Source: Pseudoalteromonas sp. CO133X (GTDB lineage Bacteria > Pseudomonadota > Gammaproteobacteria > Enterobacterales > Alteromonadaceae). From it: a stretch of DNA of 64,000 bases. The position numbers and the translations under genes were made by a program. Position 1 is the first letter of the stretch, and each line of letters starts with the position of its first letter. Where the stretch lies: the NCBI GenBank assembly GCA_004208945.1, contig SGPE01000030.1, positions 62,001 through 126,000 of the forward strand, in the 5' to 3' direction. Below are positions 45,807 to 56,053 of this stretch, one piece after another. The notes below the pieces were generated by a model. It worked only from the letters and a program-made list of their open reading frames with translations. It did not search any database and was not told the origin of the DNA.

Positions 45807-45900
45807 TTTAGTCAATTCAGGTGAATATAGCCATAAAGTCGACTTATAAAATTCTATAAACCCACTACACTAGTAGTAAGAATTCTATAAGGAGAAATTA

Positions 45901-47589
45901 ATGGCGCTATCAATTCAGCAAAGGGTACTGCTTCTTGCCCTTCTTCCACCTTTACTCATTGCTGTTATGCTCACTATTTATAACTATGTGCAGTCAAAGA
46001 ATAGTGGTGCTCAAACAGTGGAAAGCTTTGCTTCACAAATGAAAAATGATCGCAAAGCAGAAGTGAGTAATTACCAAAAAATTGCCATGAGCTCTATCTC
46101 TCACTTAGTAGCACAGGATAACGGTACAAATACTCAACAATTACAAGCTCAGGCTAAAGATATTCTTAGAAACTTACGCTTCGATGATGCCGGCGATACC
46201 GGCTATGTGTTTGTTTATGACCTACAAGGTGTCAGTGTTGCCCATGGTGTAAATGCATCATTAGAAGGTAAAAACCTCTACGATTTTAAAGATCCCAATG
46301 GGGTTTATTTAATTCGAGAGCTCATTTCATCAGCGAAAGACGGGGGTGGCTTCGTCGAGTATGCATGGAAAAATACCCAAGGTGTTATTAGTCCTAAACT
46401 TGGCTACGCCGCACTTATCCCTAAATGGAATTGGGTGCTAGGTACCGGATTTTGGATAAGCGGCCTTGAGCAACAAGTTGCCAGCACAGAAACAAGAGTT
46501 AATGACGCGATTGATAATGCATTTGTAAACACCATTATTGCCTCGGTGCTTGCTGTTGCTGTAACAGCCGCGATTGCCGTTGTGGTATCTCGCAGTATCA
46601 CAAGTCCGCTACATACAACTGTGCTTGCCATGAATGACATTTCTCAGGGGGATGGTGACCTCACTCGACGACTCATGGAAAAAAGAACTGATGAGCTTGG
46701 CCAGCTTGGTAGTTCATTCAATCGCTTTGCTGATGATGTCGGCAAAATGGTCATCGATATTCGCCAATCATCACAATCGATGAATCACGCCTCACTCAAG
46801 CTCAATGAGCTACTTGCTAATATGCATACAGGTATTAATCGTCAACATGAAGAAAGTGAGCAAGTTGCAACCGCTATTAACGAAATGTCGGCAGCGTCAA
46901 TGGAAGTTGCACGTAGCGCCCAAGAAGCATCAACCGCGGCTGAGCATGCTGATCACTTGGTAAAACAAGCTAATAATCAGCTTCTTATTGCTATAAAAGT
47001 GATCAACGGACTTGCTAAACAAGTCGACGAAGGGGCGAATGCGGTTGACCAGCTCAATCAACAATCAAGTCAAATAGGCAGTGTGCTTGATGTGATCAGA
47101 AATATTGCTGAGCAAACAAATCTATTAGCACTCAATGCAGCAATTGAATCAGCACGCGCAGGCGAAGCTGGTCGTGGCTTTGCAGTAGTAGCTGATGAAG
47201 TTCGCACGCTTGCAAAACGCACCCAAGACAGTACCCATGAAATTGAAAGCATGATTGAACAAGTTCAGCAAGGTACAACAACGGTTACAAGTATAATGCA
47301 GGCAATAAAGAGTGGTAGCGCAACCAGTGTTTCTGAAGCAAGTGAAGTAGAAAAAGCTTTAAATGAAGTGTTGCACTCGGTTAACACGATTACATCACAA
47401 AATGCACAGATAGCCACCGCAGCTGAAGAGCAAACATCGGTCTCTGAAGCGATAAACCAAAACATGACAACTATTGTTGAAATTGCAAATAAGACGGCCA
47501 GTGATACTGATGTAGCAACCTCTTATATGCACGAGCTTACTGATACAGCCACTCAATTGGAGCAGAACGTTAGCCGTTATAAGGCTTAG
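45901..47589 (+). CDS. Methyl-accepting chemotaxis protein (sCache type)
   Basis: 562 aa. First membrane helix about 9-28. A short periplasmic sensor follows (about 35-190), with a single Cache fold: [29 protein letters not shown] (in parts), [17 protein letters not shown]. The second helix is at about 202-228. HAMP follows, then the signalling hairpin [20 protein letters not shown] and [18 protein letters not shown]. sCache domains often sense small organic acids. AAGGAGA upstream supports the ATG. Confidence 0.95.
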   Translation: MALSIQQRVLLLALLPPLLIAVMLTIYNYVQSKNSGAQTVESFASQMKNDRKAEVSNYQKIAMSSISHLVAQDNGTNTQQLQAQAKDILRNLRFDDAGDTGYVFVYDLQGVSVAHGVNASLEGKNLYDFKDPNGVYLIRELISSAKDGGGFVEYAWKNTQGVISPKLGYAALIPKWNWVLGTGFWISGLEQQVASTETRVNDAIDNAFVNTIIASVLAVAVTAAIAVVVSRSITSPLHTTVLAMNDISQGDGDLTRRLMEKRTDELGQLGSSFNRFADDVGKMVIDIRQSSQSMNHASLKLNELLANMHTGINRQHEESEQVATAINEMSAASMEVARSAQEASTAAEHADHLVKQANNQLLIAIKVINGLAKQVDEGANAVDQLNQQSSQIGSVLDVIRNIAEQTNLLALNAAIESARAGEAGRGFAVVADEVRTLAKRTQDSTHEIESMIEQVQQGTTTVTSIMQAIKSGSATSVSEASEVEKALNEVLHSVNTITSQNAQIATAAEEQTSVSEAINQNMTTIVEIANKTASDTDVATSYMHELTDTATQLEQNVSRYKA

Positions 47590-47599
47590 GTTAGGTCAC

Positions 47600-47625
47600 A
47601 CTTTTCAGCTGAAAAGTAATTTTTC
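47600..47625 (+). terminator. Terminator after the sCache chemoreceptor
   Basis: Palindrome ACTTTTCAGCTGAAAAGT (7-bp stem, loop AGCT), followed by AATTTTTC. It begins 11 bases after the stop codon. Confidence 0.75.
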
Positions 47626-47696
47626 TTAAGTTCAAGTTGCATTAAGTTTAATTCATTACACTTAATGCAACATTTAGAACACAAAAGGGATCAATC

Positions 47697-48695
47697 ATGA
47701 ACTTCAAAACAACTTTATTAAGCAGCGCTATTTTATTTGCACTTGTAGGTTGTGGCTCAGATAACGACGATAACGACACGCCAGATCCAACACCTCAAAC
47801 AGCTCAGTTCACACTAGGTGTATCGGATGCGCCTGTAACAGGTTTAAAAGCGGTTAACGTTGTCTTTGATTCAATCACACTGAGAAGCCAAGGCGGTGAA
47901 GATTTTACATTTGAGACTCGTGAAGAGAGTGATGACACACTACCTGAGATGGTTAACTTACTCGATTACACCGGCGATGATGTTTTCTCACTACTCGATG
48001 ATAAAGAAGTCCCTGCTGGCGACTATCAATGGATCCGTGCTGATGTAATCAATGGTGACAGCAATAACCTAACGATGACTTCACACGTTGTATATGAAGA
48101 TGACAGCATTGCCCCACTGGTTGTAAAACGCAAAGGCAACGATGGTGTAGGCGAAATCCAGCTAGATGGTTTTACACTTAACCAAGCTGGTAACGATTTT
48201 GTAATGGAATTTGATCTTAAAAAGTCATTGGTTGATCCACAAAATAGTGACGAGATTTTCTTAAAACCTCGAGGTGTGCGTCTAGAAAACCTTGCTGAAT
48301 CTGAAGATATTGAAGGTACAGTAAGCGACGTATTAATCGCTAACTGCGAAACAGATAACATCGATATCGCTCTTGAAGATGGCTCGTTTGGTCATGCTGT
48401 TTACCTATACAGCAGCGACGTAGAAGTACCAATGGATAACTACGAAGAAAATGAAGATGTGACCCCTGCTGATGCCCCGCTTGCAACAGCTGATGTCGTA
48501 TTCGATAGTGATGACAATCAATTTGAGTTTGAGCTTGCATTCGTACAACCTGGTGATTATCAATTAGCATACACATGTGCAGCACATATTGATGATGCAG
48601 AAGCGCAAGACGAGGCTTTCACTCTTTATCAGGTTAAACCTATAACAGTCACTTCTGGCGACGATTTAGAAGTTTCATTCACTGTATCTGAATAA
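47697..48695 (+). CDS. DUF4382 lipoprotein
   Basis: 332 aa. Lipoprotein signal with lipobox LVGC (Cys19), followed by an acidic Asp/Asn/Pro tether. A DUF4382 domain fills about residues 35-200: FTLGVSDAPVTGLKAVNVVFDSITL, GDYQWIRADVINGD, MEFDLKKSLV and FLKPRGVRLENL. A second beta domain (about 205-332) has PGDYQLAYTCAAHIDDAE. It is strongly acidic overall, as is usual for exposed marine proteins. Function unknown; likely a surface or periplasmic binding protein. Confidence 0.88.
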   Translation: MNFKTTLLSSAILFALVGCGSDNDDNDTPDPTPQTAQFTLGVSDAPVTGLKAVNVVFDSITLRSQGGEDFTFETREESDDTLPEMVNLLDYTGDDVFSLLDDKEVPAGDYQWIRADVINGDSNNLTMTSHVVYEDDSIAPLVVKRKGNDGVGEIQLDGFTLNQAGNDFVMEFDLKKSLVDPQNSDEIFLKPRGVRLENLAESEDIEGTVSDVLIANCETDNIDIALEDGSFGHAVYLYSSDVEVPMDNYEENEDVTPADAPLATADVVFDSDDNQFEFELAFVQPGDYQLAYTCAAHIDDAEAQDEAFTLYQVKPITVTSGDDLEVSFTVSE

Positions 48696-48709
48696 TATTT
48701 CAGCTTGCA

Positions 48710-48736
48710 AATTAAGCCCGCTATGCGGGCTTAATT
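48710..48736. terminator. Bidirectional terminator between DUF4382 gene and marC
   Basis: A 12-bp perfect stem (AATTAAGCCCGC and its complement) with loop TAT. It covers the stop codon of the minus-strand marC-like gene and lies 15 bases after the plus-strand stop. Confidence 0.8.
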
Positions 48737-49342
48737 ACTTGCAATCCACTTCGCTACTCCTAACGCTTCCATAACAAATTCAACAGACAAAGCGGCCAAA
48801 ATCAACCCCATAATACGTGTTAAGATTGACGCACCGCCAGTGCCTATTAATTTTAAAATGCGACCACTGAGCAATAACAACACAAGCGTTATTAACAACA
48901 CTCCTAGCATATTTAGCGCCGTTATAACTTGCTCTTTTATGGTATATATATGGTTATCCGTTATTAAGATAACTGCCAATATTGCTCCTGGTGAAGCCGT
49001 TGCAGGAATAGCTAAAGGAAAAACGGAAATATCATGTTGCGGTTCAATATCGCCCTGTGAAGAATCATCAGCAAATATCATTTGCAGGCCAAATAAAAAT
49101 AAAATGATGCCACCAGCAACCTGAAATGATAACAAGCTAATGCCCATTGCACTCAATAGTAACTGACCAATAACAATGGCTCCTATAAGCACAATGGCTG
49201 CATATCCCACCGTTTTGAAGGCTGTTTTACGCCGCTTTTTAGCAGGTAATTTAGCCGTTAGAGCAGCAAACAGTGCCATCGTGCCTATTGGGTCAATTGT
49301 GGCCCAAATAACTAAAAAATCATGCAATACTTTATCTAACAT
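48731..49342 (-). CDS. MarC-family inner-membrane protein
   Basis: 203 aa. Six predicted membrane helices. Motifs are WATIDPIGTMALFAAL, SFQVAGGIILFLFGLQM and FPLAIPATASPGAILAVILI. Function in the family is not settled; E. coli MarC was once linked to multiple antibiotic resistance but is not needed for it. I use the ATG at 49342 with AAGG upstream; a GTG two codons earlier is possible. Confidence 0.93.
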   Translation of the reverse strand: MLDKVLHDFLVIWATIDPIGTMALFAALTAKLPAKKRRKTAFKTVGYAAIVLIGAIVIGQLLLSAMGISLLSFQVAGGIILFLFGLQMIFADDSSQGDIEPQHDISVFPLAIPATASPGAILAVILITDNHIYTIKEQVITALNMLGVLLITLVLLLLSGRILKLIGTGGASILTRIMGLILAALSVEFVMEALGVAKWIASN

Positions 49343-49402
49343 ACACACCTTAACATTTAAAAGCTGTGCTCTTAGATTAGCAATAAAGCATGGGAATAAG
49401 TA

Positions 49403-51721
49403 TCAAAAGTGACTCTTTTTTATACTTTCGCAATGCTTGCTTGCTTCTTTGTAATGATTCAATGAGGCGATAACATGAGCAATTGTGCCATTATTATTCG
49501 CAATAGGTTGAACATCACTCGTGTTAAAAGATGCCTCTATTTGCTTGTAAGCCTGTTGCCACTCAGGGATTGATTCAATAACCTTTTGCTGGTCGATTAT
49601 AAATTCTCTCCAACGGCTGACTTGTGACTGCAACGTTTCTTTTAGCTCTGTAGCGCATTGCTGTCGAAAGTCTTCAACTTGATAATTAAACGCACGAAGC
49701 TGCAAACTTTCAACAGGGAGTACATCAACAAGCTTATCAAGTGGCGCATCATGGTGATATTCATTTCTCAAATAGGCTAAATGGTGCAAAGTATAATAAT
49801 GTGCAGGCTCAATAAACGTGCTAAATGTTAGTAATGTATTGATATTAGCCTGATTGGCATTATCAGCTAACACGTTTTCAAGACGAGAAATAAATTGCGC
49901 CTTATGCTTACTACCATGTTGTATAGCAAATTCATCCATAATCGCTAAACGGCGATACATATCTCGCTCATCAGTCATACTCTTGGGTGACCAAAAACGC
50001 TCAGCAATAGCATAAACGCGCGGCCAAAGGCGTGTATCTATGGTTTCTGTTGTGATTAGCTCCGCCCATATTGTTGCCTCACCGCCCAATACTTCGCCTG
50101 ATTTTTTAACCTGCTGTGTATCGTGTAATGTTTGATTAAGCACTTGAATACTGGGTTTCTCATCAGGTGTAGTCTGTAAGTCATACGGGGTATTACCAAC
50201 AAATGCTGGTAAACTACTCACTTTGTTAGTCGCAACAACCAGCATCGTAGGCCCCATCCATGTATCAATTAATACTTCGAACCCTGCTGCTCGTTGTTTC
50301 ACATTTTTTGTTATAAACGCCCCTTTGCCTGTTATAGTAACTAGAGCGGCAAGCTCTGAATCGGCAGTTGTAAATACACTTATGTCGCCGGTAACAGCAC
50401 TGCCCTTAAGGCGTGTTAGAGTGAACTGTGCGCTGCTTAAAATGTTGCTTGCGGTTAATGGGTCACGCTTTAAAGGCTCAGGATGATTACGATAATGATA
50501 ATTTGTCCATTGTGGCTGATCGATGTAAAAACCACTGGATAATAAACCATCAAACCCCGCCTTTTGAATGGCAGCAAGAGAATGATGACCACGCCAAGAT
50601 TGCACTAATGTTTGCTTAGGTAGTGTTGGATGTAGTACTTCATCCCAACCAATCATTTTGCGATTATATTTAGCTAAGATTTTAGCAACACGTTGATTAA
50701 AATAAGCATGTAATGCGTGACTATCTGGTAAGTCATGCTCAGCCATAAACGCTTGTATTTTTTTATTTTCTTGCCAGTCACGGGCATCCACTTCGTCACC
50801 ACCGATGTGTAAATAAGCGTCGGGAAATAACTCCGTTAGCTCTTTTATCACGTCCTCTACAAATGTATACACTTTTGGATTACTAGGGTCTAATAAGGGT
50901 CTAAATACCCCCCAGTGGCGCTCTATCGACGTAGGAGTTGTGCCACTGCCGAGCTCAGGGTAAGCAAGCACAATACTGCTCGCATGCCCTGGCACATCAA
51001 ACTCCGGCACCACTCGAATACCTAACTGTGCGGCATAGTTAACCACGTCTTTAATCTGCTGCTGTGTGTAATAAAGCCCATCCGAAGCGTGTTGATGTAA
51101 CTTAGGGTAACTTTTAAGCGCTATACGCCAGCCCTGATCATCTGTGAGGTGCCAATGAAATACATTCATTTTTGCTAAAGCAAGCCCTCTAAGGGTACGC
51201 TTTACATCTGCAATTGGTAAAAAGTGTCTAACGCTATCAAATAGTAGTCCTCGCCACGGGTATGCTGGCGTATCATCAATTTTGATCGCACTCAGTAAGT
51301 AAGGCTGCTTTGTTGAAAACACTAACTGCGACAAGGTGCTAAATCCTCGGAGCATACCAAACTGAGTCGCGCTCTTGAGTAAAATACCTTGCGAACTAAT
51401 ACTCAACTGGTAGCTTTCATCCACTCCTAAAGTAGGGACTGCGGGTAACCAGTTATCAACGTCGATAACCAGCTGTGCTTTATTTTCTTCTGCCCAATTG
51501 ACCTTCGCAAACTGCTGAAAAAACGCAGAGTGCTCAAATAACCCTTCACTAGGGTCTCGGTATTTCTCAGCTAAATAGACAGTTAAGTTTTTTTGATCTA
51601 ATAGAAACTTGCCTTCAAGTTCTGTGATATTTGCAGGCATTGGCATTAAAGGTAATGATTTAGCATGCGCAACACTTAGTATCCAAAGGCTACAAAATAC
51701 AACGCGTAAAATAAATGACAT
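49403..51721 (-). CDS. GH20 beta-N-acetylhexosaminidase with internal insertion
   Basis: 772 aa. Removes terminal GlcNAc from chitooligosaccharides or glycans. A signal peptide ends near residue 20 (SVAHA|KS). The GH20 accessory domain fills about 22-150. The barrel follows, with PAYPWRGLLFDSVRHFLP, MNVFHWHLTDDQGWRI, VVPEFDVPGHA and the catalytic pair Asp309-Glu310 in HIGGDEVDARDW. A run of about 120 residues (422-542) is inserted before GGEATIWAE, where most relatives have a short loop. It is last in the minus-strand operon, 3 bases after the kinase gene, and fits processing of oxidised chitooligosaccharides in the periplasm. Confidence 0.93.
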   Translation of the reverse strand: MSFILRVVFCSLWILSVAHAKSLPLMPMPANITELEGKFLLDQKNLTVYLAEKYRDPSEGLFEHSAFFQQFAKVNWAEENKAQLVIDVDNWLPAVPTLGVDESYQLSISSQGILLKSATQFGMLRGFSTLSQLVFSTKQPYLLSAIKIDDTPAYPWRGLLFDSVRHFLPIADVKRTLRGLALAKMNVFHWHLTDDQGWRIALKSYPKLHQHASDGLYYTQQQIKDVVNYAAQLGIRVVPEFDVPGHASSIVLAYPELGSGTTPTSIERHWGVFRPLLDPSNPKVYTFVEDVIKELTELFPDAYLHIGGDEVDARDWQENKKIQAFMAEHDLPDSHALHAYFNQRVAKILAKYNRKMIGWDEVLHPTLPKQTLVQSWRGHHSLAAIQKAGFDGLLSSGFYIDQPQWTNYHYRNHPEPLKRDPLTASNILSSAQFTLTRLKGSAVTGDISVFTTADSELAALVTITGKGAFITKNVKQRAAGFEVLIDTWMGPTMLVVATNKVSSLPAFVGNTPYDLQTTPDEKPSIQVLNQTLHDTQQVKKSGEVLGGEATIWAELITTETIDTRLWPRVYAIAERFWSPKSMTDERDMYRRLAIMDEFAIQHGSKHKAQFISRLENVLADNANQANINTLLTFSTFIEPAHYYTLHHLAYLRNEYHHDAPLDKLVDVLPVESLQLRAFNYQVEDFRQQCATELKETLQSQVSRWREFIIDQQKVIESIPEWQQAYKQIEASFNTSDVQPIANNNGTIAHVIASLNHYKEASKHCESIKKSHF

Positions 51722-51724
51722 GGT

Positions 51725-52645
51725 TTAACCCTCACTATGCTCTAATTGAATGCTGGTTGCGACTATCGCCCCTTTAGCAACGATAACTTGACTCGCCAAT
51801 TGCTGAGCAATATCTACGGCGTATGTAATGGATCCAGTGTGTAAAAATGCAGCTAAAAAGCCAGCACTAAAAGCATCTCCAGCTGATGTTGTATCTATAA
51901 CCTGTGTTACAGGCGTCACTGGAAAGCGCTGTAATGTTCCATGCTCAAGCACCAGTGTATCTGCCAGCCCTTGCTTTATTACAACAAGGTCAGATGAATA
52001 TTGTTGATAAAACGCGACTAACTGCTGCTCTGTGCATTCACCAAACACCCCATAATGATCATCATCAGTAACAAACAAATAATCAGCAAGCTGGAATGCT
52101 TTTTTAAAGTAACCAGCAGCATCGTCTGATCGCCAAAGTACAGAACGATAATTACTATCGAAAATCACTTTGCCGCCTGCGGTTTTAAAGGTATGCAATG
52201 CATCTAACAATAACTGTCGGCTAGGTGTATCTAAAATAGCTAGACTAATCGCTGAAAAATAACAATGGCTTATATGTCCTTCGCGCAAGGCATTAACGAA
52301 CCTGTGTTGTGTATCTAAATAAAAATACCGCTTGGTAGCGCTGTCATCACGTTCGTAACTAAAATAACGCTCTCCTTTTTTATCGGTTGTTATACCGTAG
52401 CTACCAAGGGTTTTATTCGCTGCTATTTGCAAGTAGTCAAGCGATAAGCCTTGCTCCTGCCAAAGGCAACGTGCAACGTCACTTACTTCATCACTGCCCA
52501 GCGCCGTTACAAAATTTACCTTCATATTTTTTAATTGTAAGCGCTTAAAATACACTGCAGTGTTATAAACATCGCCACCAAATCGAATGCTGTTATCACC
52601 GCCAAGCTCTTGCATTGCTTCGCCAAAAAAGGCCACATTAATCAT
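51725..52645 (-). CDS. kdgK: PfkB sugar kinase, KDG kinase-like
   Basis: 306 aa. The N-terminal FGEAMQELGG and FGGDVYNTAVYFKRL fit 2-keto-3-deoxygluconate kinases; catalytic DTTSAGDAFSAGFL is at about 249-262. Expected reaction: KDG plus ATP to KDPG, which enters the Entner-Doudoroff aldolase step. The context agrees, since the neighbouring PLP enzyme and deacylase would produce KDG from N-acetylglucosaminate. It overlaps the symporter gene by 8 bases. A fructokinase or ribokinase role is less likely. Confidence 0.8.
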   Translation of the reverse strand: MINVAFFGEAMQELGGDNSIRFGGDVYNTAVYFKRLQLKNMKVNFVTALGSDEVSDVARCLWQEQGLSLDYLQIAANKTLGSYGITTDKKGERYFSYERDDSATKRYFYLDTQHRFVNALREGHISHCYFSAISLAILDTPSRQLLLDALHTFKTAGGKVIFDSNYRSVLWRSDDAAGYFKKAFQLADYLFVTDDDHYGVFGECTEQQLVAFYQQYSSDLVVIKQGLADTLVLEHGTLQRFPVTPVTQVIDTTSAGDAFSAGFLAAFLHTGSITYAVDIAQQLASQVIVAKGAIVATSIQLEHSEG

Positions 52646-54086
52646 GATGCATCGCCTCTCTTTGCTTATTTAAAATTTCTAATGCTTGTTCGCTACTGCA
52701 GCGTTGTTTTGGGGTGAGTAAGGTAACAATAATACAAAGTAGCATTGATGCAGAGGTTGCTGGAATGATGGGATTGCTCCAATAGGCTTGCCAATGTGGC
52801 GTTAAAATTACCGCCATTGACACAATAAATGACACTAATAATGCCGTCATAGCGCCCTGCCAATTAAATCGGGGCCAAAAATGCCCAAGCAGCACACAAA
52901 CACACAACCCCGACATCAATGTCGCAATCATATTGGTGATGTAACCAATAACATCGTTAGTAAGTAACGCCAAAAGTAACGCCGTGCCAATTGTTAGCAC
53001 TAAACCTATGCGTGATAGCAAAACGACCTCACTGGCATGTGGCATCCGTTTAAATACCAGCATATAGATATCACGAATCAATACGCTTACCGCCGCAATG
53101 GCATCGGAACTGGCACTTGAAATAGTGGCTGAGAGTCCAGCAATTATTACCAACGCCGCCAAGCCAAAAGGAAGAAGCTCAAAGGCCATATAAGGAAATG
53201 AAAAGGCACTGTTTTCAAGGGTTGGGTTGAGCTTGTATGCAGCCATACCTATTATGGCAGGCACAATTGCAAACAGCAGATATAAACCGCCAGATAAATA
53301 AAATGACTGACGAATACTGCTAACATGCTTGCCAGAATATATTCGTTGGCGAAATGAAGGTGCAACAAGTACGCCAACCAAGACTGCAAAAAACAACGAA
53401 ATACCATGTACAACACCTATTTTATCGAGTGATAAAAAGCTTTGATTCAGTAGAGGTTGTGCTTCGTTGATCATCATCAAACCATCCGCTTGATAGAGCG
53501 CAACACCCGCCATCAAGAAAAACCCAATAAACAATACTAGAGCTTGAATAGAGTCTGTCCACACAACAGCAACATAGCCACCTATTACCACATAAATACT
53601 AAAACCAAGAGCAATGAACAATTTAGCACTCAGTGGTGATAACCCCGTTAACCAAGCCAAATACATTCCGCCACCTAGAATATGGGCGCCAAGCCAGCCA
53701 ATACTGGCTACAAAAATGAATATAGCGATAGTATTCTTAACAAGCGGATCAGCCCCTACATAAAAAGAAACCTCTTCGCTCATAGTCATAAATTCATGCT
53801 TTCTGACAGGTGCAAATAGCTTTGCTAGCAGCAATATGCCGCATGCTCCACCAAGCCCATAAATCATCCCCGCCCAGCCATTGTTATAAGCAAAGCCAAC
53901 TGCCCCCATTGAGGAGCCCGTACCAACCATAGTCGCAACGGTTGTACCCAAGGTTAAAATAAAAGGAAGGTTTCGTCCGCCTAGTAAAAAGTCGTCACCG
54001 GTTTTGCTATTCCGACTTACCCACCAGCCAAACCAGATCATAAAAATCAGGTAGCCTAAAAAGGCCATTAGTAATTGCCACTTCAT
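52638..54086 (-). CDS. Sodium/solute symporter (SSS family)
   Basis: 482 aa, 13 or so membrane helices. Motifs are GWWVSRNSKTGDDFLLGGRNLP at the start, TMVGTGSSMGAVGFAYNNG, VIGGYVAVVWTDSIQALVLFIGF (in parts) and LSATISSASSDAIAAVSVLIRDIY. SSS members move sugars, amino acids or organic acids with Na+. In this operon the cargo is probably N-acetylglucosaminate released in the periplasm; this is inference from the neighbours. An AGGA site precedes the ATG. It follows a hairpin-containing gap of about 120 bases. Confidence 0.9.
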   Translation of the reverse strand: MKWQLLMAFLGYLIFMIWFGWWVSRNSKTGDDFLLGGRNLPFILTLGTTVATMVGTGSSMGAVGFAYNNGWAGMIYGLGGACGILLLAKLFAPVRKHEFMTMSEEVSFYVGADPLVKNTIAIFIFVASIGWLGAHILGGGMYLAWLTGLSPLSAKLFIALGFSIYVVIGGYVAVVWTDSIQALVLFIGFFLMAGVALYQADGLMMINEAQPLLNQSFLSLDKIGVVHGISLFFAVLVGVLVAPSFRQRIYSGKHVSSIRQSFYLSGGLYLLFAIVPAIIGMAAYKLNPTLENSAFSFPYMAFELLPFGLAALVIIAGLSATISSASSDAIAAVSVLIRDIYMLVFKRMPHASEVVLLSRIGLVLTIGTALLLALLTNDVIGYITNMIATLMSGLCVCVLLGHFWPRFNWQGAMTALLVSFIVSMAVILTPHWQAYWSNPIIPATSASMLLCIIVTLLTPKQRCSSEQALEILNKQREAMHHD

Positions 54087-54176
54087 ACAACATCCTGCTT
54101 CACCTCAGCCAAATTATTATCATTGCTTTATGCTTATTACACGGCTTTGGTGCTTATAATTATTTTTTATGTATGA

Positions 54177-54200
54177 GTTCAACAGCCTAGGCTGTCGAAC
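54177..54200. other. Palindromic hairpin between ridA and symporter
   Basis: GTTC-A-ACAGCCTAGGCTGT-C-GAAC: a 10-11 bp stem around CTAG. On the minus strand it follows ridA by about 10 bases and is not followed by a T run, so it may be an mRNA processing or stability element that sets the ridA to symporter ratio. Confidence 0.45.
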
Positions 54201-54208
54201 TTTTTAAT

Positions 54209-54592
54209 TTATGGGGCTTTATAACACGTCACATCGACTTCAACTTTGCAGTCAACAACAAGGTCTGCGACGGCACAAATTCGAGCAGGCGGGTGCTCGC
54301 CAAAAACCTCTTTGAACACCTTATTAAATGATTGAAAGTAACGCGCATCCGTTAAAATCACTTTGACATGCGCAACATGTTCAAGGCCATAACCCGCTTC
54401 ATCCATAATATCGATGCAGTTTTGAATCGCTAAACGAGACTGATCGATAATGCCACCTTCAACCACTTCACCGTCTTTCATTGGCGTTTGCCCAGACACC
54501 ATCAACCAGCCTCCAGCTTCGATGGCTCGTGCAAAAGGTAAATGCTGCCCACCGGTGCCTGTACCGCCCTCTGTTCCTATACGTTTAATCAT
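54209..54592 (-). CDS. RidA-family enamine/imine deaminase
   Basis: 127 aa. RidA proteins hydrolyse reactive enamine or imine intermediates made by PLP enzymes. Visible features are LPFARAIEAGGWLMVSGQTP at 19-38, QNCIDIMDEAGYGLEHVAHVKVILTD (in parts) and the substrate-binding Arg in HPPARICAVADLV. It lies directly after the deacylase gene (1-base gap) and should assist the PLP dehydratase encoded upstream, whose product is an enamine. Confidence 0.9.
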   Translation of the reverse strand: MIKRIGTEGGTGTGGQHLPFARAIEAGGWLMVSGQTPMKDGEVVEGGIIDQSRLAIQNCIDIMDEAGYGLEHVAHVKVILTDARYFQSFNKVFKEVFGEHPPARICAVADLVVDCKVEVDVTCYKAP

Positions 54593-54593
54593 A

Positions 54594-56051
54594 TTACTCT
54601 CCAGTTGAAGTTAAAAACTTGCCCGAATATGCAGGCACTACTTGGTCATCAATAAAGGTTGGTTGACCATTGGTCCACACTCTGTGAATACCTGATGCTG
54701 GTAATTCAGAGTCAATAAATGTGGCGTTATCGCAAATGGCATCGCTGTCAAAAAGCACCAAATCAGCAAACTTTCCTACGCTAATCTCACCACGGTCAGT
54801 TAAACCGTAATTACGAGCGCTGAGTCCTGTCATCTTATGTATTGCTGTTGCGAGTGAGAAAATGCCCTCATCACGTGCGTACTTACCTAATACACGAGGA
54901 AACGATCCCCATAAACGAGGATGCGGATGAGGATCACACGGCAGACCATCGGAGCCAATCATGGTTTTTTCAAAGGCTAGAATCATTGCCACATCTTGCT
55001 CATCAAGCCCATGATAAACAGCACCAGCCGGTTGCAGCTTCTTAGCACTTTCAAGTAACGACAACTGCCATGTATCTGCAATATCTTGCAGCGAACGCTC
55101 CGCCATTTCGGGGTGAGGATCTGACCACGTTATAAAAATTTCGAAGTCGCTGGTCACTTGTTTTAAGTCCAAAGTGCTTGAGCTGGCTGCATAAGGGTAA
55201 GCATCGCAACTGCAACGAGAATGCGAACCTTGTCTTGAAAACCGATTAATCAGCTCTGGCGCACGTCCCCAGTTATTTTTACCAGCACATTTCAAATGTG
55301 AAATAATAACTTTTATATCAAAAGCTTGCTCCATCGCAAACGCTTCATCCATCGCCTCAATGACAGCGTCAAACTCAGTACGCAAATGAGTTGTATAGAT
55401 AGCGTCATGGGCTTTTAAAACAGGGCCAAAGGCTTGAACTTCATCACTGGGTGCCTGATTCGCATTTTTATAAGCAAGCCCCGTACTCAAGCCAATCGCG
55501 CCAGCTGCAAGAGCAGCATCAAGCTCTTTACACATATGCTTAATCTCTGCGTCATTTGCACCTCGCAAAAGATCATCCATGACATTATTACGCAATGTGG
55601 TATGGCCCACTAAAGCCGCTACATTCACATTTGCAGGTCTTGCTTGCAAAGCGTGAATATAATCAGCCATGGTGGCAAATTTAAATTCACTGAGTGCCCC
55701 CAATAAGTTCATCGGATCTGGGGCTGCTTCACTTACCACAGCAGGGGCAGCACTGATCCCACAATTTCCAGTAATGACCGTTGTGACACCTTGGCTGATC
55801 TTCGCTGCCATATTAGGATTACGCAGTACTTCCAAGTCATCATGGGTATGTACATCAATAAAACCAGGCGCTAAGCATAACCCTTTTGCATCTATAACTT
55901 GTTTAGCAGGCAGTTCGTTGAGCTTACCAATTGCAATAATGCGATCATCGCTTATCGCTACATCAGTGATTGAGGCTTCATTACCTTGGCCATCAAATAC
56001 CTTCGCCCCTAGAATCAATGTATCCACAGGTTGTGAGTCTTTGCTGTGCAT
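54594..56051 (-). CDS. Amidohydrolase, N-acyl-D-amino-acid deacylase type
   Basis: 485 aa. Metal-dependent deacylase of the D-aminoacylase family. Motifs: GFIDVHTHDDLEVL (first metal ligands), VTTVITGNCGIS with the conserved Cys, ISHLKCAGKNNWG (His), SCDAYPYAASS and IGSDGLPCDP (Asp). In this operon the probable substrate is N-acetylglucosaminate, the aldonic acid of GlcNAc, giving glucosaminate plus acetate; D-aminoacylases accept D-configured N-acetyl acids, so the chemistry fits. The start has AGGAGATTAATA upstream, inside the end of the regulator gene. Confidence 0.87.
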   Translation of the reverse strand: MHSKDSQPVDTLILGAKVFDGQGNEASITDVAISDDRIIAIGKLNELPAKQVIDAKGLCLAPGFIDVHTHDDLEVLRNPNMAAKISQGVTTVITGNCGISAAPAVVSEAAPDPMNLLGALSEFKFATMADYIHALQARPANVNVAALVGHTTLRNNVMDDLLRGANDAEIKHMCKELDAALAAGAIGLSTGLAYKNANQAPSDEVQAFGPVLKAHDAIYTTHLRTEFDAVIEAMDEAFAMEQAFDIKVIISHLKCAGKNNWGRAPELINRFSRQGSHSRCSCDAYPYAASSSTLDLKQVTSDFEIFITWSDPHPEMAERSLQDIADTWQLSLLESAKKLQPAGAVYHGLDEQDVAMILAFEKTMIGSDGLPCDPHPHPRLWGSFPRVLGKYARDEGIFSLATAIHKMTGLSARNYGLTDRGEISVGKFADLVLFDSDAICDNATFIDSELPASGIHRVWTNGQPTFIDDQVVPAYSGKFLTSTGE

Positions 56052-56053
56052 TA

